From an uncultured Actinomycetes bacterium (lineage in GTDB: Bacteria > Actinomycetota > Actinomycetes > S36-B12 > UBA5976), in contig CAIYGJ010000182.1 in NCBI GenBank assembly GCA_903925705.1, positions 1 through 5,258 on the forward strand: a stretch of 5,258 nucleotides of DNA, read 5' to 3'. The position numbers were made by a program, and so were the translations under genes. Below, in pieces: positions 1 through 5,258 of this stretch. Within the stretch, counting starts at the first letter, position 1, and every line of letters begins with the position of its first letter. Under the pieces are notes generated by a model, which worked only from the letters and a program-made list of their open reading frames with translations, was not told the origin of the DNA and ran no database searches.

Positions 1-83
1 AGATCTTGAACGTTGCAAACTTCAGCCAAAACACAACTTGGGAAAAGTAGGCATCCCCGACCTGCAATCTCGCTGAAAAACCG

Positions 84-95
84 TAACACTTAGGT
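84..95 (+). promoter_or_regulatory. Putative leaderless -10 element before the SDR-DUF2867 gene
   Basis: TAACACT begins 12 nt before the ATG at 96, the position where actinobacterial leaderless transcripts carry their TAnnnT -10 box. The final T is one base late (position 90). The arrangement matches the start of the MFS gene at 2008: both read G-TAAC, two bases, TT, then ATG. There is no purine-rich Shine-Dalgarno at normal distance; the only GG (93-94) is too close to the ATG. No convincing -35 hexamer is visible. Leaderless initiation is inferred from spacing and motif only. Confidence 0.45.
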
Positions 96-1589
96 ATGTC
101 CCAACTTTGCCTAGTTACAGGAGCCACTGGATATATCGGTGGACGCTTAATTCCTCGTCTACTGGAGCAAGGTGTTCGAGTTCGCGTACTTGTTAGGCAT
201 CCCGAGCGCATTTCGCAGCACCCTTGGTATGACCAGGTCGAAATTGTCGTTGGAACCGCAGATAACCCAGATGTTTGTGACGAGGCACTTCGCGATGTTG
301 ATGTTGCCTACTATCTAATCCATGCCATCGGAAGCGCTGGGGACTTTGAAGAAACCGAACGTCACACAGCAAATGTCTTCGCTCAAGCTGCCAAGGCAAA
401 TAGTGTGGGGCGAATTATTTACTTGGGTGGACTCCAAAATGATCCAAAACTTTCACCACACCTGAGATCGCGCGCTGAAGTTGGCAACATCTTGCTTAGC
501 TCCGGGGTGCCAACTATTGCGTTTGGAGCTGCGGTAATTATTGGCTCAGGAAGTCTTTCGTTTGAAATGCTTCGCTACTTAACTGAGCGTCTACCGGCAA
601 TGATCACGCCTCGTTGGGTTCGAACAAAAATTCAACCAATCGCAGTTCGAGATGTTTTGCGGTACTTAATTGAAGCGCGTAATTTGCCAGCCGGACTCAA
701 TCGAACTTTTGACATCGGTGGTCCCGATGTTTTGACCTACCAAAAAATGATGCATGGCTACGCAAAAGTTGCTGGCCTGCGAAAGCGCATAATTCTGCCG
801 ATCAACTTGCTCTCCCCTGGGCTTTCTGCGCGTTGGATTGGCCTGGTCACTCCAGTACCAAAAAATATTGCCAGACCGTTAGTCGATAGCTTGAAGACCG
901 AAGTGATCTGCGCTGAACATGACATTAAGAAGTACATTCCCGATCCGCCTGAAGGATTAATGGGATTTGAAGACTCTGTCGCAATCGCGCTGACTCGGAT
1001 TCGCCAAGCAAACGTCAAGTCACGCTGGTCTTCAGCTTCTATGCCAGGAGAGCCAAGTGATCCCTTGCCTACTGATCCTGATTGGGCTGGTGGTTCTTTA
1101 TACACAGACGATCGATACGTCCCTTCCCATTCAACGCCAGAATCACTATGGCGAATCATTGAAGGAATAGGTGGCGAGAATGGTTGGTATTCCTTCCCAC
1201 TAGCGTGGGAAACTCGCGGAGTTATTGATCGATTTTTTGGCGGGCCTGGTATTCGTCGAGGCCGACGAGATCCCAATAAGTTACTCGCTGGTGAGATTGT
1301 AGATTTCTGGCGCGTCGAAGAATGTATTCCAGGTGAGTTACTAAGACTTCGAGCTGAAATGCATTTGCCAGGACTTGCCTGGTTGGAATTGCGTGTGGAA
1401 AAGAATGATGCCGGCGAAACCATGTATCACCAGCACGCCATCTACCATCCAAAGGGTTTGGCCGGCCACGCCTACTGGTGGTCGGTTTGGCCTTTCCACG
1501 GTTTTGTATTTGGATCGATGACTCGAAACATCACAAAGGCAGCAGCGGAACTAGATGCCCAGACTGAGTCATCAAATACGGCAAACTAG
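96..1589 (+). CDS. YbjT-like NAD(P)-binding SDR family protein with C-terminal DUF2867 domain
   Basis: This is a 497-aa two-domain protein, probably cytoplasmic. Residues 1 to about 300 form an atypical short-chain dehydrogenase Rossmann fold. The dinucleotide loop GATGYIGG (residues 9-16) sits directly after the first beta strand, which supports the ATG at 96. RVRVLVR is the second strand, and YLGGL and FGAAVIIGSGS follow the NmrA/YbjT-like pattern. The classical SDR Tyr-x3-Lys catalytic pair is not obvious, as is usual for this atypical group, so it may bind NAD(P)H without being a standard dehydrogenase. A polar, Pro/Ser-rich linker (about 300-335) leads to a DUF2867 domain (about 335-480) with the aromatic run YWWSVWPFHGF typical of its end. 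Full-length E. coli YbjT-type proteins share this architecture. Substrate and pathway are unknown. glbO starts 4 nt downstream, so the pair is likely one transcript. Family assignment is firm; function is not. Confidence 0.85.
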   Translation: MSQLCLVTGATGYIGGRLIPRLLEQGVRVRVLVRHPERISQHPWYDQVEIVVGTADNPDVCDEALRDVDVAYYLIHAIGSAGDFEETERHTANVFAQAAKANSVGRIIYLGGLQNDPKLSPHLRSRAEVGNILLSSGVPTIAFGAAVIIGSGSLSFEMLRYLTERLPAMITPRWVRTKIQPIAVRDVLRYLIEARNLPAGLNRTFDIGGPDVLTYQKMMHGYAKVAGLRKRIILPINLLSPGLSARWIGLVTPVPKNIARPLVDSLKTEVICAEHDIKKYIPDPPEGLMGFEDSVAIALTRIRQANVKSRWSSASMPGEPSDPLPTDPDWAGGSLYTDDRYVPSHSTPESLWRIIEGIGGENGWYSFPLAWETRGVIDRFFGGPGIRRGRRDPNKLLAGEIVDFWRVEECIPGELLRLRAEMHLPGLAWLELRVEKNDAGETMYHQHAIYHPKGLAGHAYWWSVWPFHGFVFGSMTRNITKAAAELDAQTESSNTAN

Positions 1590-1593
1590 AGAC

Positions 1594-1968
1594 GTGGAAC
1601 AATCACTATTTGATGCAGTTGGCGGCGAAGAATTCTTCGTCAAACTAGTCGATGGCTTTTATGTTGGCATTGAGTCCGACGAAGTATTGCGACCGATGTA
1701 CGTGGATCAAGATTTAACCGAATCTCGTAGGCACTTAACACTTTTCTTGCAGCAATACTGGGGTGGGCCATCGACCTATCAAGCCGAGCGTGGTCACCCG
1801 AGACTTCGGATGCGTCACATGCCGTTTGTCATTGATGATGCCGCACGCGATCGATGGATTTTTCACATGCATGCCTCGTTATCCCAGATAGAAATGGATG
1901 AAGCACTGCGGGACCAGCTCTGGACTTATTTAGTTAGTGCAGCCCATAGTTTGGTAAATACGCCTTAA
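1594..1968 (+). CDS. glbO: Group II truncated haemoglobin (trHbO)
   Basis: This is a 2-on-2 haem globin that binds O2 and other diatomic ligands; proposed roles in the family are oxygen delivery to membranes and detoxification of peroxide or nitric oxide. I chose GTG at 1594 (124 aa) over the in-frame ATG at 1555. From GTG the protein begins MEQSLFDAVGG, the same length as the M. tuberculosis GlbO start MPKSFYDAVGG. The key residues then fall on the same numbers as in that protein: B10 Tyr23, CD1 Tyr36, proximal F8 His75 in RLRMRH, and G8 Trp88. The family block QQYWGGP and the C-terminal AAHSLVN are present. The ATG start would add 13 non-conserved residues and a 35-nt overlap with the upstream gene. 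With GTG the gap is 4 nt (TAG ends at 1589), with only a weak purine stretch between, so translation is probably coupled to the upstream gene. No terminator follows the TAA. Confidence 0.93.
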   Translation: MEQSLFDAVGGEEFFVKLVDGFYVGIESDEVLRPMYVDQDLTESRRHLTLFLQQYWGGPSTYQAERGHPRLRMRHMPFVIDDAARDRWIFHMHASLSQIEMDEALRDQLWTYLVSAAHSLVNTP

Positions 1969-1972
1969 CTTA

Positions 1973-1988
1973 AGAACTATGTAGTTCT
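1973..1988. promoter_or_regulatory. 16-bp palindrome, putative operator of the MFS gene
   Basis: AGAACTA-TG-TAGTTCT is a perfect inverted repeat with 7-bp arms and a 2-bp centre. It begins 4 nt after the glbO stop codon and ends 7 nt before the TAACCT -10 box of the MFS gene. It therefore covers the -35 hexamer position and much of the spacer, where a repressor or activator dimer would contact RNA polymerase. As RNA it would make only an AT-rich 5-7 bp stem with a tight loop, and it is followed by AAAA rather than a U-tract, so it is a poor terminator. The length and symmetry suit a GntR-, TetR- or MarR-type dimer, but no regulator gene lies in this window. Confidence 0.5.
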
Positions 1989-1995
1989 AAAACGG

Positions 1996-2007
1996 TAACC
2001 TTTCGAT
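1996..2007 (+). promoter_or_regulatory. Leaderless promoter -10 box of the MFS gene
   Basis: TAACCT at 1996-2001 fits TAnnnT exactly and lies at -12 to -7 relative to the A of the ATG at 2008. That is the spacing that puts transcription start on the start codon. The six bases between (TTCGAT) contain no Shine-Dalgarno. Leaderless mRNAs are common in Actinobacteria. This suggests that the transporter has its own promoter in addition to any read-through from glbO. Confidence 0.6.
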
Positions 2008-3291
2008 ATGCCTTCCGTCCAAACTCGAATTCACCGCGCTTGGTGGATAGTTGCAATAACTTTTCTCACTTTGATTTCAGCTGCTGCATTTAGGTCAACA
2101 ACTGGTGTGATGCTGGTACCGCTCGAAGAAGAATTTGGCTGGTCGCGCAGTCTGACTTCCGGAGCTGTTGCTCTCCATCTTTTGATGTACGGAATCACTG
2201 CGCCATTTGCCGCCACACTAATTGAGCGATTTTCAATGCGACGAGTGGTCGGAGCGGCATTGCTCTTGGTCTCCCTGGGTCTTTACCTAACAACTTTGAT
2301 GACCCAGAGTTGGCACCTGGTCGTGCTTTGGGGACTATTTGTTGGTTTTGGAACTGGTTGTTTGGCCCTAGTGTTCGGTGCTGCAGTTGCCAACCGCTGG
2401 TTTGTGAAACGTAGAGGCCTCGTAACCGGAATGTTTTCTGCTGGGTATGCAACCGGCTCAATGATTTTCTTACCGCTACTAACATTCATGATTTCTTCTA
2501 ATGGCTGGCGCAGTGCCTCAATTACGGTCGCTGCATTCTGTGCCCTGCTATCGCCAATCGTGTTTATATTTCTACGGGATCGACCATCGGATGTTGGATT
2601 ACTCCCCTATGGCGCAACCGAGGAACCAGAGATGGGACCAGCCGCTCCAGCAACAGCGCGCGGTGCAATTGAAATTTTGTTCACATCAATGCGGCATCCA
2701 GCATTTTGGGTTTTAGCCTTTACATTTTTTGTGTGTGGTTGGTCGACTAACGGGCTAATTGGCACGCACTTTATTCCAGCTGCGCATGATCATGGGATGC
2801 CAGCGACAACTGCGGCATCGCTTTTGGCCATCGTTGGAATTTTTGACTTGATCGGAACTGTTGGATCCGGCTATCTCACAGATAAAGTCAGTTCAATTTG
2901 GCTGCTGGTTTTCTTTTATGGAATGCGCGGCCTAGCGCTGCTCACCATTCCAGTGGTTCTTGGACCTCATGTTAATCCACCTTTGATTTTCTTTATTGTG
3001 TTCTATGGTCTGGATTGGATCGCAACGGTGCCACCAACTGTTCAACTTTGTCGCGAGTATTTTGGCGTGGCTCGTTCCGGAGTGGTTTATGGCTGGGTTT
3101 TTGCTTTCCACATGATTGGCGCAGCGATCGCCGCATCATTTGCAGGTTGGATTCGCGAGTCCAATGGTGACTATGAAATTGCTTGGTACACCGCGGCAAT
3201 CCTTTGCTTAATTGCAGCTGCCAGCATGTTCTTGCTGAAGAAGATTCCAACACTTGCTCAGGTTGAAAAGGCAGACTTAGCTTCGCATTAA
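2008..3291 (+). CDS. MFS transporter, monocarboxylate/oxalate-formate (MCT/OFA) type
   Basis: This is a 427-aa polytopic inner-membrane transporter with about 12 hydrophobic helices in two six-helix halves. The first helix runs from about residue 11 to 31 (AWWIVAITFLTLIS). The loop 2-3 motif A is present in variant form (ERFSMRR, about 73-79), and the second-half equivalent is GSGYLTDK. The stretch NRWFVKRRGLVTGMFSAG (about 129-146) and the central-loop RDRPSDVGLLPYG are typical of monocarboxylate-porter and OFA-like MFS proteins, which usually move small carboxylates with protons or by exchange. The actual substrate cannot be read from sequence. The charged central loop (about 190-225) is cytoplasmic. 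The ATG at 2008 is supported by the short polar N-terminus before helix 1 and by the leaderless -10 box upstream. The 3' end overlaps the convergent thioesterase gene by 15 bp. A palindrome at its promoter suggests substrate-responsive control. Confidence 0.87.
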   Translation: MPSVQTRIHRAWWIVAITFLTLISAAAFRSTTGVMLVPLEEEFGWSRSLTSGAVALHLLMYGITAPFAATLIERFSMRRVVGAALLLVSLGLYLTTLMTQSWHLVVLWGLFVGFGTGCLALVFGAAVANRWFVKRRGLVTGMFSAGYATGSMIFLPLLTFMISSNGWRSASITVAAFCALLSPIVFIFLRDRPSDVGLLPYGATEEPEMGPAAPATARGAIEILFTSMRHPAFWVLAFTFFVCGWSTNGLIGTHFIPAAHDHGMPATTAASLLAIVGIFDLIGTVGSGYLTDKVSSIWLLVFFYGMRGLALLTIPVVLGPHVNPPLIFFIVFYGLDWIATVPPTVQLCREYFGVARSGVVYGWVFAFHMIGAAIAASFAGWIRESNGDYEIAWYTAAILCLIAAASMFLLKKIPTLAQVEKADLASH

Positions 3292-3678
3292 TCGGGTGTA
3301 GGTTTCTCTAAGTTCTGCCGGGATTCGTCCGGGTCGGCCACGCTCCATGTCCATGCAGACCATTGTCGTTTTGGCTCGTAGATATTCGACATCGCCATCG
3401 TGCATTGAGTAAGCAATTACGTAAGAGGAGTTGCCCATTGATTCAATCCAGACTGTCATCTCGATTGGTTCTGGTTGGAACACAAGCGGCTTAACATAAT
3501 CAATTTCGTGACGAACAACTAATTGACCAAAGCCGTCTAAGTCAGGGGCAAAGCCAGCATTAGCCAAAAGTGAGACGCGAGCATCTTCTAAATAGCCAAC
3601 ATAAGCAACATTGTTAATGTGCTTGAAGATATCCATGTCTCCCCAGCGCAAATGCACTGGAATTGTTAGCGCTGCCAC
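3277..3678 (-). CDS. Acyl-CoA thioesterase, 4HBT/YbgC-FadM-like hotdog fold
   Basis: This is a 133-aa single hotdog-domain protein, predicted to hydrolyse acyl-CoA thioesters in the cytoplasm. The N-terminal family signature is clear: RWGDMDIFKHINN (residues 11-23) followed by YVGYLEDAR. The Asp residues at 14 and 16, His20 and Asn22-Asn23 are the conserved active-site region, and VVRHEIDYVKPL is the next conserved strand. Length is normal for the family. The start is GTG at 3678, preceded by AAGGCAGG with its AGG 6 nt upstream of the start, a reasonable Shine-Dalgarno. It lies 50 nt downstream of mgsA in the same direction and is probably the last gene of an ettA-mgsA-thioesterase transcript. 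A similar thioesterase (Rv2475c) lies next to ettA in mycobacteria, as I recall. The natural acyl chain is unknown. Its last 15 bp overlap the end of the MFS gene on the other strand. Confidence 0.88.
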   Translation of the reverse strand: MAALTIPVHLRWGDMDIFKHINNVAYVGYLEDARVSLLANAGFAPDLDGFGQLVVRHEIDYVKPLVFQPEPIEMTVWIESMGNSSYVIAYSMHDGDVEYLRAKTTMVCMDMERGRPGRIPAELRETYTRLMRS

Positions 3679-3690
3679 CGAATACCTGCC

Positions 3691-3704
3691 TTAACGTTGG
3701 TTAA
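3691..3704. repeat. Short inverted repeat upstream of the thioesterase gene
   Basis: TTAAC-GTTG-GTTAA has 5-bp arms and a 4-bp spacer. It lies 13 to 26 nt upstream of the thioesterase GTG, in the mgsA-thioesterase gap, and abuts the Shine-Dalgarno. It could be a weak operator or an RNA hairpin affecting ribosome access. Arms this short in AT-rich spacer DNA are also expected by chance. Confidence 0.2.
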
Positions 3705-3728
3705 TGCATCCAGCGTATCGGGTAGCGA

Positions 3729-4208
3729 TCAAGCGTCTACAAAGTCTGTTTTACTGCCATTTGGATTGAACTGTGGTCGCTTAGTTGGAAAGTCAGCTTC
3801 GAACAACTGTGAAGTTATCAACATGTCAGCGGTGGTTCGGTTAACTGCAATTCCGGCGTTCCATAGAGTTGCAATTCGCAGTAAGGCTTTCACATCTGGG
3901 TCGTGAGGCTGTGGCTCTAGTGGGTCCCAGAAGAACACCAAGATATCGATCTTTCCTTCGGCAATTGCGGCTCCGATTTGTTGATCTCCACCAAGTGGGC
4001 CGCTCAGGAATCGATGCACCGGCAAGTCCAGCGCTTCGGCTAACAATGAGCCTGTAGTTCCAGTTGCAAACAGGTTATGTCGAGAAAGTAGTCGCCGGTT
4101 TTGCCTCGTCCAATCAAGCAACTCTGCTTTTTGATTATCGTGCGCAACTAGTGCAATGTTTCGGGTAATCCAAGGTTTAACAACACCTGACTTGATTACA
4201 TCTCTCAT
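3729..4208 (-). CDS. mgsA: Methylglyoxal synthase
   Basis: This enzyme converts dihydroxyacetone phosphate to methylglyoxal plus phosphate, a cytoplasmic bypass of lower glycolysis that relieves sugar-phosphate build-up. The match to E. coli MgsA is strong and ungapped through the core. With ATG at 4208 as start (159 aa; E. coli has 152) every catalytic residue is offset by exactly four: His23 (ALVAHD), Asp75 in the GGDQQ loop, His102 and Asp105 in PHDPDVKALLR. The phosphate-binding ATGTTG loop is at 48-53 and FFWDPL at 92-97. The C-terminal tail after about residue 125 differs from E. coli. An in-frame TTG at 4235 would add nine residues that are not needed for the fold; I prefer the ATG, though neither has a good Shine-Dalgarno. 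It sits between ettA (81 nt upstream) and the thioesterase (50 nt downstream), all leftward. Confidence 0.95.
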   Translation of the reverse strand: MRDVIKSGVVKPWITRNIALVAHDNQKAELLDWTRQNRRLLSRHNLFATGTTGSLLAEALDLPVHRFLSGPLGGDQQIGAAIAEGKIDILVFFWDPLEPQPHDPDVKALLRIATLWNAGIAVNRTTADMLITSQLFEADFPTKRPQFNPNGSKTDFVDA

Positions 4209-4224
4209 GGCACAAATGTGACAT
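4207..4224. promoter_or_regulatory. Imperfect inverted repeat over the mgsA start
   Basis: Read on the coding strand, ATGTCACA-TT-TGTGCCAT has 8-base arms with one mismatched pair. Its right end includes the first two bases of the mgsA ATG. It is symmetric enough for a dimeric regulator site, and in RNA it could sequester the start codon. A poor -10-like TATGTC overlaps it (4220-4225). With no U-tract and no comparative data this is a candidate only. Confidence 0.2.
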
Positions 4225-4263
4225 AGCAAAACCAATCAGTCATTAACAGAGCCCAAACTTAGG

Positions 4264-4288
4264 ATGTACTACATTCCAAGAATTGGAA
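4264..4288. repeat. Two abutting inverted repeats in the ettA-mgsA gap
   Basis: ATGTA-C-TACAT (4264-4274) shares its last base with TTCCAA-GAA-TTGGAA (4274-4288). Both are perfect, with 5-bp and 6-bp arms. They start right after the ettA stop codon (TAA at 4290-4292 on the - strand) and about 55 nt before mgsA. Neither has a following U-tract on the transcribed strand and both are AT-rich, so a standard intrinsic terminator is unlikely. They could be an operator pair for an internal mgsA promoter, or a weak processing hairpin between cistrons. Confidence 0.3.
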
Positions 4289-4289
4289 G

Positions 4290-5258
4290 TTATCCTCGCG
4301 TAAGTTTGCGATAGGTTGCGCGATGCGGACGAGCTGCATCGGCTCCAAGTCGATCAATCTTGTTCTTTTCATATGACTCGAAGTTTCCTTCAAACCAGAA
4401 CCAAGTTGAATCGCCTTCGTAGGCCAAGATGTGAGTTGCAATCCGGTCCAGGAACCAGCGATCGTGCGATGTGATCACAGCACAACCTGGGAACTCAAGC
4501 AGGGCATTTTCCAATGAACCCAAGGTTTCAACGTCTAAATCGTTAGTTGGTTCATCGAGAAGCAATACGTTGCCACCTTGCTTCAAAGTGAGCGCTAGGT
4601 TCAAGCGATTTCGCTCGCCACCAGACAGCACGCCAGATGGTTTTTGCTGATCTGGGCCTTTGAAGCCAAATGCACCAATGTAGGCACGTGATGGCATTTC
4701 TACTGCGCCAACTTTAATCCAATCCAGACCGTCGGAAACTACTTCCCAAACGTTCTTGGCAGGATCTAATCCAGCACGACTCTGGTCAACATAAGAAAGC
4801 TTTACAGTTTCGCCGACTCGCAGGGTGCCTGAGTCTGGTTGAGTTGAAGCATCGCTGGTATCACCTTCAGCAGCGGCAACAATCATGCGGAACAGCGTGG
4901 TTTTACCAACACCGTTAGGTCCGATCACACCAATAATGCCGTTACGCGGCAATGTGAAAGACAAGTCATCCATCAAGATACGATCGCCAAAACCTTTACC
5001 GAGCTTGTCGGCTTCGATTACAACGTTACCTAGGCGTGGACCAGGTGGAATCTGAATTTCTTCAAAGTCCATCTTGCGAGTCTTTTCAGCTTCGATCGCC
5101 ATTTCTTCGTAGCGATCAAGACGTGCCCGGCTCTTAGTCTGACGAGCCTTGGCATTGGAACGAACCCATTCAAGTTCTTCCTGCAATCGCCTAGAAAGTT
5201 TCGCATCTTTGGCGCCTTCAACTTTTAGGCGTGCTTGTTTCTTTTCCAAATAAGTTGA
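4290..5258 (-). CDS. ettA: Energy-dependent translational throttle protein EttA, C-terminal part (partial)
   Basis: EttA is an ABC-F ATPase that binds the ribosomal E site and regulates entry into elongation according to ATP/ADP level. The gene runs off the right edge, so 322 codons plus TAA are visible of about 555 expected; the true start is outside the window. The visible part begins with STYLEKKQARL at the start of the inter-domain linker. The P-site tRNA interaction motif region follows (ELEWVRSNAKARQTKSRARL, about visible residues 28-47). Then comes the second ABC domain: Walker A GPNGVGKTT (about 113-121), signature LSGGERNRLNLA (about 211-222), Walker B VLLLDEPTNDLD (about 231-242) and the SHDRWFLD switch (about 264-271). 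The tail NKIDRLGADAARPHRATYRKLTRG is replaced here by its ends: NKIDRLGADAA and RKLTRG, as in actinobacterial EttA. A short Ser/Thr/Asp-rich stretch after Walker A is longer than in E. coli. It is probably the promoter-proximal gene of the leftward cluster. Confidence 0.95.
   Translation of the reverse strand, partial: STYLEKKQARLKVEGAKDAKLSRRLQEELEWVRSNAKARQTKSRARLDRYEEMAIEAEKTRKMDFEEIQIPPGPRLGNVVIEADKLGKGFGDRILMDDLSFTLPRNGIIGVIGPNGVGKTTLFRMIVAAAEGDTSDASTQPDSGTLRVGETVKLSYVDQSRAGLDPAKNVWEVVSDGLDWIKVGAVEMPSRAYIGAFGFKGPDQQKPSGVLSGGERNRLNLALTLKQGGNVLLLDEPTNDLDVETLGSLENALLEFPGCAVITSHDRWFLDRIATHILAYEGDSTWFWFEGNFESYEKNKIDRLGADAARPHRATYRKLTRG

Noticed and set aside
2..76. An open + strand frame from the left edge ending in TGA at 74-76, and another ending in TAG at 48-50, either of which could be the tail of an upstream gene
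   Set aside because: Both are short enough to be open by chance, I do not recognise either peptide, and the two exclude each other, so I cannot support a partial gene here.
758..1423. A 221-codon open frame on the - strand inside the SDR-DUF2867 gene
   Set aside because: The translation is Ser/Pro/Arg-rich with no recognisable domain, and it lies wholly antisense to a well-supported gene; it is a shadow frame.
1973..1988. Palindrome read as a rho-independent terminator of glbO
   Set aside because: The stem is AT-rich, the loop is very tight, and it is followed by A rather than T residues; the promoter position explains it better.
2993..3253. Open frames on the - strand within the MFS gene, including this one and others at 2031-2489
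   Set aside because: They are antisense to a continuous 12-helix transporter, have unlikely composition and show no family resemblance.
3697..4057. Short + strand open frames opposite mgsA
   Set aside because: They lie antisense to a clear methylglyoxal synthase with intact catalytic residues and look like no known protein.
4209..4235. TTG at 4235 as the mgsA start
   Set aside because: It adds nine residues absent from the characterised enzyme; ATG at 4208 gives an N-terminus only four residues longer than E. coli MgsA.

Overview
The window looks like chromosomal DNA from a mid-GC member of the Actinobacteria. Three 60-base lines counted by hand gave about 47 to 50% GC. The EttA C-terminus and the truncated haemoglobin have actinobacterial sequence character. 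The glbO / 4HBT thioesterase / ettA neighbourhood resembles the one I recall from mycobacteria (Rv2470, Rv2475c, Rv2477c). A planktonic, low-GC actinobacterial lineage such as Nanopelagicales (acI) would fit, but that is inference.

The left half (84-3291) is on the + strand. A promoter-like TAAC element lies 12 nt before the ATG of a 497-aa YbjT-like protein, an atypical SDR Rossmann domain fused to DUF2867. A group II truncated haemoglobin (glbO) follows after 4 nt, so the two are probably co-transcribed. A 39-nt gap then holds a 16-bp palindrome and a well-formed leaderless promoter for a 12-TM MFS transporter of the monocarboxylate/oxalate-formate type.

The right half (3277-5258) is on the - strand and transcribed leftward: ettA (ABC-F translation factor; its N-terminal part lies beyond the right edge), then mgsA (methylglyoxal synthase), then a hotdog-fold acyl-CoA thioesterase. 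Gaps are 81 and 50 nt. The MFS and thioesterase genes converge and overlap tail to tail by 15 bp, with no visible terminator.

The proteins are all recognisable housekeeping or metabolic families with key residues intact. Themes are oxygen/redox handling (SDR-DUF2867, GlbO), carboxylate transport (MFS), overflow carbon metabolism (MgsA, thioesterase) and energy-sensing translation control (EttA). I see no RNA gene, mobile element, CRISPR array or clearly new system. The points worth a second look are regulatory (leaderless starts, palindromes, convergent overlap), start-codon corrections for glbO and mgsA, the position of mgsA behind ettA, and a small insertion in EttA.
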